Source: Nymphaea colorata (Eukaryota; Streptophyta; Magnoliopsida; Nymphaeales; Nymphaeaceae). Taken from it: a stretch of DNA of 64,000 nt. Location: NCBI RefSeq assembly GCF_008831285.2, contig NC_045139.1:34321706-34385705 (forward strand), written 5' to 3'. Shown here one piece after another: positions 1 through 10,600 of this stretch. Both the position numbers and the translations under genes were made by a program. Each line of letters begins with the position of its first letter. Within the stretch, counting starts at the first letter, position 1. The notes under the pieces were generated by a model. It worked only from the letters and a program-made list of their open reading frames with translations. It had not been told where the DNA came from and made no database searches.

Positions 1-86
1 TCAGAACCATGGTTTTTCTTTTGGTAAACTTAGCCTTATTTGCCTCAAGGGGGCCTTAGGAGGCTTGGGCCAGTGACCTGTAGGGT

Positions 87-245
87 GCCCACACATCTTG
101 TGCCGATGGGGGTGGAAGTGATGCATTAGTTGAAGTGTAATGCGAGCTTCAAAGCAAATAGTTGCGACATGGCAAGCCGCTGGTTGCCCATATCTCTTGT
201 GCCAGTGGGTTGGAAGTGATGCACAAGTTGACATATAATGCATCA
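87..245. repeat. two-copy diverged tandem repeat
   Basis: Two related blocks of about 60 bases lie about 100 bases apart, starting near 87 and 186. Both read TGCCCA, then CTTGTGCC, then GGAAGTGATGCA, then a stretch ending in AATGC. An open frame runs through both on the minus strand, but it is open only because the repeat is, and it resembles no protein I know. This is probably the edge of a decayed repeat that extends beyond the window. Confidence 0.6.
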
Positions 246-285
246 ACCAAAACACAAGAACAGCCCTAGACCTTGTGGGAACATT

Positions 286-612
286 AAAATGAATTTTTAT
301 AGATGCAGTTGTAAGTCAAACTCATTACATGAATTACAATTAAGCAAATGAATGACTTGAATCTTATTCGTATGATACTTATTTGTGGTTACAATCATTA
401 AAATAAATATTTATAGATGTAATTTCAGGTTAAATTCATTGAACAAGCTACAATTGAACAAAGAAATGATTTATCGATATGTACTTGCTATTAGAATCAT
501 TTAAATGAATCTATACAGATATAATTATAAGTTAAACTCATTGGATGAACTATAATGAGTAAATAAATTATTTAAATCTCATTTGTATGAATACATACGA
601 TTGAAACATCAT
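286..612. repeat. three-unit diverged AT-rich tandem array
   Basis: Three units begin near 286, 400 and 503, so the period is about 103-114 bases. Each starts with AAATGAAT or AAATAAAT, continues with an ATAGATG/ACAGATA-type word, then a TAAACTCATT-like word, an ACAATTA-like word, and ends with a CAATCATT/GAATCATT-like word. The units are well diverged, which implies an old duplication. No gene is visible between here and the NEF1-like gene. Confidence 0.6.
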
Positions 613-1692
613 CTTGTAATAACTTATTTAAGGTAGGATAAGTTAAGTTTTTATTTTTGAGGATAAAAACTTGTTAAGATGGTGGTGGCTGATAATTAAA
701 ACTGTTATCCCCGTCTTGCAAACAGCCTTTAAATTACGTTACTTCAGAAAACAGGGAATTAGCAAGTTTGATTGTTGGGGTAACACATCTCTTTATAGAG
801 GAGAAATGTGCATTATACAACAGTTATTCAAACACGGTTATAAAACTCTTACATTACTTTTCCTTGCATAACTTTTCCAGATTTGATGCATTCAATGCCT
901 ATATTTTTTAAGATTCTTTGTTTGCTTTAAAGGGGTCGCGAATTAAAATCCAAACTTTTTCTTCTCCATTGCCCACATCCAAGCAACTAAACTTGCCCTT
1001 GTCTTTGTTCTGCCCTAAAAGAGGTGAAAATTTATCTAGAATTATTTGTCGCTTTGTAAGGCATGAGCGGATGAAAGGTCAAGAAAGTCAGAAACTAACA
1101 ATTTCGCGGACGAGTCAAATCGGGTCAGAAGTTTACTTATGATTCGATCCATTCGAGGCACTCGGTCGATCCCGACGCGGGCCCCGCAAAGGGTACCTGG
1201 TTTGATGTCCGAAGGGATCGTATCGGACGGAACGAATCGTTAATAACCTGCCCGAAGTTGTGTTTTTGGCGGTTCCAAACTGAAGCCTGGAAAGCTTTCA
1301 CCGACTCCACAGGACAGGGGTAGAAGGTCGGGAAAGTCAGACCGACTTTTTTTTTTATTTATGAACCGGTTCGATCCACGTATCGGTTTCTTAGTTAAAC
1401 TTCGGATCAGCTGCGGTCGGAGCTCGGCAACATTTTCAGACTAACTAGTGACTCTTTCGTAATTATCTCGAAAAGCAACCCCTTTCTGCGCTCCCTACAC
1501 TCGCCCACCATATTTCACTGCATTCCCGAAACTGCCCTTTTCTCTCTCGCGCGCGGAGACGCCAAGAAGCACGACGCAGAGGAGGAGGAAGAAGCAGCCC
1601 TCGTCGTCTTCTTCTCCCGAATCCCAAACCACTGTAACCTCTAACCGTAATTCCCTGCGGATGCGATTTTCTGTCATCTACGATCGCCGGCG
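613..1692 (+). promoter_or_regulatory. upstream region and 5' leader of the NEF1-like gene
   Basis: This stretch has no credible coding sequence. The last 550 bases become GC-richer, with CG dinucleotides around 1140-1320 and a CT/GA-rich stretch around 1540-1660, which fits a promoter and 5' leader. I see no convincing TATA box at a useful distance from the start codon at 1693, so the transcription start cannot be fixed. Confidence 0.45.
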
Positions 1693-4600
1693 ATGATTCT
1701 CCCTACGGAATCCCTGGCTCGGCAGTCGCGCCATCTTGCCATGGCTGCCCCGCAGTTTCAATCCGTTGAGCTCTACTCCAATGGTGTCGATCCCTCTGGG
1801 AAGCCTTCCCCCTCTTCCTCTTCGTCGCGCACCTCCTCCAGGTTTTCCCCGTCCGCTTCCAGCTTCCTCTACAATGCCAGGGTCGCTATCGCCCTAGCTC
1901 CCTCCGCTTTGTTCCTCCTGTCGCTCGGCGGCATCCCCGTGGTCGCGACCCTAAGTCTGGGCCTCATCGTTGCCTACTTCCTGGACTCTTTCAACCTCAA
2001 GCACGCTGCGTTCTTTCTCGTCTGGTTCTCGCTTGTCGCCTCTCAGATCGCGCTCCTATTCTCTGGCGGACTCGCCGCTTTCCCCTCGTGGCCGCTCTTT
2101 CTTTTTGCTTTTGGTCTTTGCTCACTCGCCATCTTCCTGATTGGAGTGTGGGCCTCGATCCAGTTCCGGTGGATGATCCTTGAGAATGCCTCCGTCGTCA
2201 CGGCGCTCGAGCGCTTGCTCTTCGCCTGCACGCCGATCGTGGCCTCGATCGTCTGGACGTGGGCGGCTGTCGCCTCCGTCGGGATGAACCACGCCGCTTA
2301 CTACCTCATGTGTTTCTCTTGCCTATTCTACTGGCTCTTCTCCATTCCGCGGCGCTCGTCATTTAGATCACGGCTGGAGGGCCACTTCCATGGCGGTGAG
2401 ATCCCTGATGATGCTCTCATTCTCGGCCAGCTAGAGGGCTGTATCCACACGCTCGTATTGCTCTTTCTACCGGTCCTTTTCAGGGTTGGATCGCATCATT
2501 CCGTGACTTTCTCGTCAGCCACGTTTATTTGCGATCTCCTTCTGCTGTTCTTCGTTCCCTTCTTGTTCCAATTGTATGCCTCGACAAATGGGGCCTTGTG
2601 GTGGATCACCAAGAACGTTAACGAGTTGCATAGGATCCGAATTGTTAATGGTGCAATTGGTCTTGTTGTGGTTGTGATCTGTTTGGAGGTGAGGGTGGTC
2701 TTCCACTCGTTCGGCAGGTACTTGCACGTGCCGCCGCCGTTGAATTACATTCTTGTGACGGTTGCCATGCTGGGAAGTGCTGCTGGTGCGGGTTCATTTG
2801 CCGTTGGGATGATTGGCGATGCATTCAGTTCGGCAGCTTTTTCAGTTCTAGCCGTCCTTGTGGGCATTGCTGGTGCCATAGTGGTCGGATTTCCTTTTCT
2901 GGTATAGACGATGATTACTTGGTACTCAATCTTTTTCTTAGATTTTCTCTGTTTCCTTAAGATGATGTGTCACATTATTTCTATTTCTTCTCCACCTTTC
3001 ATCATCGGTTTTATCTTTGACTTATAAATTTTCCTGATGATGATCTTTGGGTTGTCACAAGGACAAGTTTACTATTGAGTGTTACTTTCTTGATGCATTC
3101 TATAGTTTCATGATTTCACGTAGATTGCTGATAGATGAAATAGGTTTAGTTGAAACTTCACTACAGGGAGCTTTCTTTTTATCCACTACTGGTAGGGTTC
3201 ACAGTGAAAGTCGCTCATACATTTTGTGGGAAAAAGAAATGAAACTGCTGTGGCTATATAAGAACCTCTTTTCCTTTCCTGGAGAGAATATGAGGGCTCA
3301 GTTGTCAATTTGTGATAATACGGTGGTTATATTCATTCTAATTTAGTTGCACTCAAAATTGTCATACTCATCTGTGCAAGTGCATGCATTCATTCACATC
3401 CATCGATTGAAAAAACCTCTTTTATTGAAACCTTTTGAGTGACAAGTTTAGTTGTTAACATGTTTATTTGTGGTTAGCATTGTTATTCTTCTGTGTCACT
3501 TGAGCATCACTTTCATAAGTATGTTAGATTGTTTGTGCTTGCATTTTGTCATTGTCTTTCATCTTCAGCTAATTAATGAATAAATAGAAGGTATGCAACC
3601 AAAGACAAATAAAGTGCACATGTGAAAGTTGCTAATTAGCTGGTACACTGACCAAATATTTTCTGTTTTTTAAGTACATTAATAGGAATGAGTAATCGCC
3701 GATAGAGAAATGTAGTTCCATCTTAGATACTCTAGGTTTCTAAATGAGTTGATCCCTAGGATTTGGAAAGGTTTGGAAAAATTAAGACCTTCTTGCAAAT
3801 GCTCCACATGGACACCATTTTCCGATTATCAAATTTATTTGCATTTATGGTTAGGTATATCTGGAGTAATATCATCTTCTAAGATACTCTCTTTGCTATT
3901 CCTCCACATGATTAAGGATGTGTTGGCAAATTCAGAGACACTATCTCAAATGGAGAACATAAGACTCGTTGTTGAAATATTACAGGGAATTGCCCTTGAC
4001 AGATGGATTTACAAGTGTCCATTTGTGGTCAGTAACAACATTGGGAACTATGTTTATGTCAATATTGTTGTATTCAAATGAATGTAGGCGCTTCATTTGT
4101 GCTTAATGCAAAAGGGAACACTTTCCAACTATTATTACACATAAGTGACCTCTTTGTTCTTACACATACTTTGGCAAACGTCTTCAAAACTCACTTTTGT
4201 GACTACAATATGAATTTACGACTGCCTGATAAAGTTCTTCCTTATGGGCAATGACAATATTAGTTCAGTACTTTGATAATTTTGTAATAATCATATATGA
4301 CATATTTTTCAGTATGGATATGTTGTATCATAGTATTGGTGATGAACCAACACAATGTATTATCCTCCATATGAAAACCAGATCACTTGTCCTAAAAATT
4401 TGTATGAAAATAGTCAATACATATGCGGTATACCTAGGTGGTAGGTCCTCCATCATGTGGGTGTGGGTGCAAAGCAATATCAAAATGCTTTGTGTGCTAA
4501 GCAGGGTAATTTGTAACATCTTTCATATGAAAATACCTTGAGAATAGCTTCATCTCTAAAAATTTGGAAGAGACAAGGTGAATACATGTACTTAGGTCCT

Positions 4601-7600
4601 ATGTCATGTGGTTGCAGGTGCAAAGTAATTTCAAAAAGCTTTAGGTGTTAAATGGGGCAATTTCTAACATCTCCGCATGGGAATAGCTTGAGGATACTTT
4701 TCTAAAATTTGAAAGAAAACAAATGCATGTGTCTAGCTCTATGTCATGTGGGTAAAAATGCCAGGCAATTTCAAAAAGCTTTGGGCGGGAGAAAAGTGTA
4801 ACTGAGCGTATGCGTGTGTGTATCTTTCATAGATATTTTGATATTGTTTGAAAATATAAAATTGAAAACTTTTTCAATTAAAAAAAATATTTATCTCATG
4901 TGATTCTTCATCCCTCAATCCATATATGTGTGTGTGTGTGTGTTTGTGTTTCAGTTTGATTCCTAACAATTTTGACAATTTGACTTCTTAATCTAATTCT
5001 CTTTGTAATCCTATTTTATCACATTTGAAGAGAAAAGAGGGCAAAGAGATAGACTATGAAGTCAGAGCTGTGTCACATGGGTATGGATATGGGTGCTGGT
5101 GTAAGTACAGATGCAGAGCATTTTTAGAAAACTTGGGTACGGGGACACGGTTGTACATATATATAGGTATATATATGTATAGATATAATAAAATTTTAAG
5201 CAAATAAACACATATTCATTGTTTGCATTTATAAAATGTATATTGCTGAAAAAAAATGCTAAAGTAGATCAAAAACATGTAAAAAATAGAAGAATGTACC
5301 AAAAAATTACAAAAATTAAATTTTCTGTGTCCAAAAAGTGTCCCATACTAGCACCAGTATTGTATCACGTTGACACAGATACTTCTACCTTTTAGAAGTG
5401 CCCGTGTTACATTGAGTCAGGGTTGTTAGAACTATGAAAAGTCAGTTAATAGTGTCCTTTTATTTATACTAAGTTGTCCAAAATTGGAAGTTACACACAG
5501 GTTGTGTAGGAGCCTAAAAAAATTAATCAAGATTAGTTAGGGCAAGAAGTTGTCTTTTGGATTGCAGTTGTCTATTAAAATATCGTCAAAGAATACCAGG
5601 ATGAATTTTTTGAGATAAGGTCAAAAGATCTCATTCATGAGGGCCTGAATGTAGCTTGGGCATTTGTTAGCCCGAAGGGCATCACTCTTAATTCATAATG
5701 CCCCTTGTCTATCTGAAACACAGTTTTTGGGATATCTTGAGGAAGCCAACCTGGTTTGGTAATATCCAACCCTTTAATCTAAATTAGAAAATAGTTGAGC
5801 TCCATTCAAGTTGTCCAACAATTCCTCCATGGCTGGAACTGGGCAGCGGTTCTTCTCCATACTGGCATTTAAAGCCCTATAATCAACACAGGAACACCAC
5901 AAGTGGTCCTTTTTTTGACTAGCAGTGCCAGTGAGAAGTAAGGACTCTTACTAGACTTTATGATCTCTTCAAGTAGCATCTCTCTAATTGATTTTTTGGT
6001 TTCCTGCTTCTGTGAGTGGTTGTATTGTACCTGTAAGCCCTCAACATTACAGGTTTAGCATTTGCTTTCACTTCACTCTGGTGGTCAACTTGTCTAGCAA
6101 GAGGTAAGCCCTTTGGACTTTCAGATACTTGCTGGAATTCAGCCAGCAAGGGTAGTAGCAAACTCCCTAGATTCAGCTGATTCCTTCTCGTTTTGAACTA
6201 TCAACAACAACATATCTAATTCCTTAGGTCTGCCAGTCATCTTGGTGACCTGTGCCTTTTTGTTATGATTTTTGTCCATTGATCAATGGCTTCAAGTCTT
6301 TCTTCTCCTGCTACCCCTTTAAGTTTTATCTTCATGTTAACAAATCTTCTCTACACTGCTCGACTGCTTTAACTACTGTATTCCCAGTACTACATCGCAA
6401 GTGGGTGTAACTCTAGTAAAAATCGCTGCCCTTGTATTTCTCTAATTTCTTGAAGGCATTTGCCTCTGCATTGTAGAGAGCTGCCATTTCCAATGACTAC
6501 CTTAAACCTTGGTTGCTCAATTACCATGCATCCACATTCCTTTGCTGTCTTCTCACAAATAAAATTGTGAGTTGAGCTTGTATCGACCAGGATGCTTATT
6601 TTCTGCCCTTTCCATGTCTTGTGGCCTGTGGGGTATTGTCTCCTGCCAATGCATGCAAGGAAATTTCTGGTGACTACTCCTGTGAATCCTCTTTTGGACA
6701 TGATAATTGATCTAGTGTTACCTCCTGATCCATCTCTTCTTCTTGTTGCTCTTCTATCAGTCACATTGTCACATAAAACGCATATTATTTGAAAAAAATG
6801 CGTATAATACCCGAGAAATAAGTTAGTCGTATAAAATGGCAATTAGACGAGTCTTTTTTAAAAAAATGTCAAAAAATAAAAAACGTTTATTTTTTTATAA
6901 TTTTTAAGATTTATTAAATGTTTTTAATTTTTTTAAAATTTGCCGAGATTTTCCTGAGATATTTCCGAGATATACAACTTTGCCGTATTATACCCGAGAA
7001 ATTCCTCGCCGTATAATACCTGTACACGATATATGTGACAATACAGATATATGTGAAGCTTTTTACACATGTGACCTAGTGTCCATTTATCATCACAATA
7101 GAAGCAGAGTCCTTTGTTTCTTCTATCTTTAATCTGTGCAGGAGTTAATCGTTTCAGGACCACCTTCTTTTTCTCAGCTGAGGTCTTGTTTGGAACCAGG
7201 CTATCAGTTGCAAGGTTTCCCCCAAAACCAGCACTAGTACTTTGTTTGTTTTGCACCAGTTTGAGGGTTTGTCTATCTTTAACAGTCCACAATGCTCGCC
7301 TATTCTTCTCTTTTGCAAGACGAGCTGGCTCAAAACTTTTGAGCAGACTTTGAGGGCGTCCTGCCTGGATGTCAATGCGGATGTTCTTATGCGGACCTCC
7401 TATAAAAGCACCAATGAGGGCTTCTGTAAGCCAGCCTTTTACCATGTTACTTAACTATTCAAATTGTTCTTGATAGTCTATACTCGGCCCCTTTTGTTTA
7501 ATCTTCCATAACTCAACATTGTAATGTAAATAGGCAAAAGGATTGAAGCTTACCATCAAAGCCTTGACGAATCTCTTCTGATCTGGATTCTCTTCTTGTG

Positions 7601-10600
7601 TCTCCAGCCACCTGTACCATCTGACTACCACCCCCTCCAAGTGCACTGCAGCGTGGCTTACTCTCATCTCTATAGGAATCGACTGGCAATCAAAATATTC
7701 CTCAGCCCTGAAGATCTAGCTCAATGAATCCTTTCCCCTAGAAAACCCCATTTTGGGGGTTTTAAAGGTGCTGACAGAATGATTGTTGTCTTGTGGAGGA
7801 TTGAAAGAAGTCAGTGTAATAGGAGGATTCTGGGTTCCCAGCAAGGTTTGTGGTGTTGGGTAGGCGGTGGTTGCGTGTTGTGGTGAGAGGCATTTGTCAC
7901 AGAGCTAGAGCATTTGCTCACCTTCTGAAGCATATCTCTGAGTAATGCAGTAACCGCCTGCTGCTCACTAAGAGAGATGGCGTACAAGTGTCCCCATCAT
8001 GTAGGTGCTTCTCCGCTGTTTCCATTCTATGGAAGTACTGCCGATCATCCTCTGTTTGTTTCGATAGAGACTCCAAGGCCGCAAGAGCTTCACGGCTCGA
8101 CATGGGATTCGATACGAACTGGTAGCACACTGCTACCACTACCGCCTTCCTAACTGCACACAACAATAGGGTTCCATACTCTAAAAATATCATCATTCTT
8201 CATTACTTTCCAAACTAATGGGCATCAAGTGTTTACATAACTTGTAAGCGGGTGTCATATTGACTGACCCGACCGGACTTATTACATATCCTTTGTGTAT
8301 CCTATCCTGTGCTACCACAAATTGACTAGTTTCACCAACTAATATTGGTTTCAAACACAAGTCGTTGATAGCTGATGCAGTTGGCTACTCAGACTAGTCG
8401 ATATTTTGACAACTATATAGATAGATAGCCATATAATTTCATGCATTAATAAACAACATGCTGTAGGTGCAAAGCAATCTTGAAAACTTTTTTGCACACA
8501 CACCCACACACGTATATCGTATATGGAAATTAGATTTTCAAGTTTCACATTCCTGACAATTTGACAACTGACCATATCTGTCGTCATCGCTATTACTTGG
8601 TGAAAATTTCCAGTAAACAAAGACTTCCTACCATTTTACTAGATTTTGAGATGGGGGATAAACAACATGATTATGCAACAACCCATTCAACTATGAAAAC
8701 AATCCAAAGATCCACGTAATTATGAAACAAAATACTACACACTTATGCAAAGAACTGAGGAAACAACCTGGACAAAGAATCAACCTCTGAACAATATGCA
8801 AAGAAAAAAATGTGAAACTTCAACTATTCAATCCATAATTCAATGATACAGATGAAACTCCTGAAAGAGAAAATTAGAAGTTGATGGGTGCTAAATTGAG
8901 AATACTTATTTGAGGAAAAGGGTTCATTGGTCGATGTTCTTCCTTCAAGAGAAGAAATCAGCTAAAATTTGTGGAATTACTCTGTGATTCCAGGATTTGA
9001 TTTTCATGAGGCGCCTTCAATCTCCTTTTGATATTCTAGAGGAAGTCTCTGAGTCAAATCAGAAGTTTAGTGCATTCTCTTGTGAGAGGGAGAGAGGGAG
9101 TGTATCCTCATTAGAGTAACTCCAGTTTGCCTTCACCTCACAGTGGATGGATCTTATTGCCACTAGAAAACAATAAAAGGCATGAAAGCTTGGGGCAGAA
9201 ATAGAGTTTTTGGTTTTTCCTTTTCACATTTGCGAAACTTTGTTTTATTGCCACTAGAAATCAATAAAAGGCCTATGTCACATGGGTGCTTCTAAAGAGC
9301 TTCCACACCCGCATCAACATGAGTTGCTGGTACAGTTTCGACATGGCATGTCGTTGCGATCTACCGAATTAAGCTAAAACTGATTATTTTAGATGTACAC
9401 TTGCCTAACGACCCTGTACAAATGTCTATAATGACTAAAATGTAAATACAGACAATAAGGCTACAAAATAGTTAATTAACTATATAGTAGATTTTATTTA
9501 CATATAAATCCTTGTTATATCTCCACCTAATTTAAAAAAAAAAAATTGCCGCATTTGCACCCGCACTAGCACCCAGCACCCATGTGACATAGTAAAAGGC
9601 ATGAATGTTTGGGCTAGATATAGAGTTTTCGGTTTTCATTTTCACATTTAGGAAACTTAGTCTTCAATAAGTCAAAAAGGTTCCCACTTACTTTGTGATT
9701 CTACTACCAGATTGAAAATACAAAAGAGTGTAGGGCATATGCTTTTTGCTTCAAAGCGATCTAGCAACAAAGCATGTACCCTTTTTTGAAAAGGCAGATG
9801 CTTTTTGGACATTCTACTCATAACCTCACAAAATTTTCTTTTATTTTTATAGTTTATAAAAAAGCGTTGCCATTAAAAGCCTCAACTCAATATTTCTGAC
9901 AATAATTTGAATAATAAAAAATGCCAGAGTGTCATACTACATCGGATCCTAGTCCTTTGCTTTTCTGAGTGCAAACTGCAAACTAAAGCTAGCGATTGGG
10001 ATCTGGCAGACTGGACAAGTCAACTTCAAATTGAGTCATTACAGTTGCCATGTGAAACATTGGAACTGGTTTTCAAATGCGAGGATGTTTTTTCTTTAAG
10101 AGAGATGGATTGTAACAACTCAAGTGGGGAGATTGGCTTAAAAAGAATCTTATATCTAAAAGTTTCAGACGTTTTGATGGCCATATAAATATCCAAGTTT
10201 TTACCACCTCTCATGTTTAGTTCATAGCCTTCTTAAGGTGCAAGCAACCTGAGGGCAGCTACAAGGTCAGTTGGGATCTACTAAAAAGGAACTAAGATTA
10301 ATGGAGAAAATTGTGACAAGCCTATTCAACGAGGGATTTCATAGGTTATGTAGATTGCTTTTTGTCTGCATTGCTAAGAGAGGTTCTCTGATTCTGTGTC
10401 CTTGATATGTGTTTACTTTGTTGGGAAATTAGTGGTATGTAAATGTGTTCTTATTACGTTTTTGCTCAACTTTTGTACTTTTTGGGAAATTTCTAAAGAT
10501 GTATTTGAAATTGAATCCTGACCTTGTAGATGAGTCTGTGGTTGTACCATAGTCACAAAAAAACACATTTTTTAAAAAGCTTGCAAATGAGTCAGCCGAA

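Noticed and set aside
1495-1677. Minus-strand open frame before the NEF1-like start
   Set aside because: It lies in the GC-rich leader, has low-complexity Glu/Leu content and no family resemblance. It is probably a shadow of the 5' UTR.
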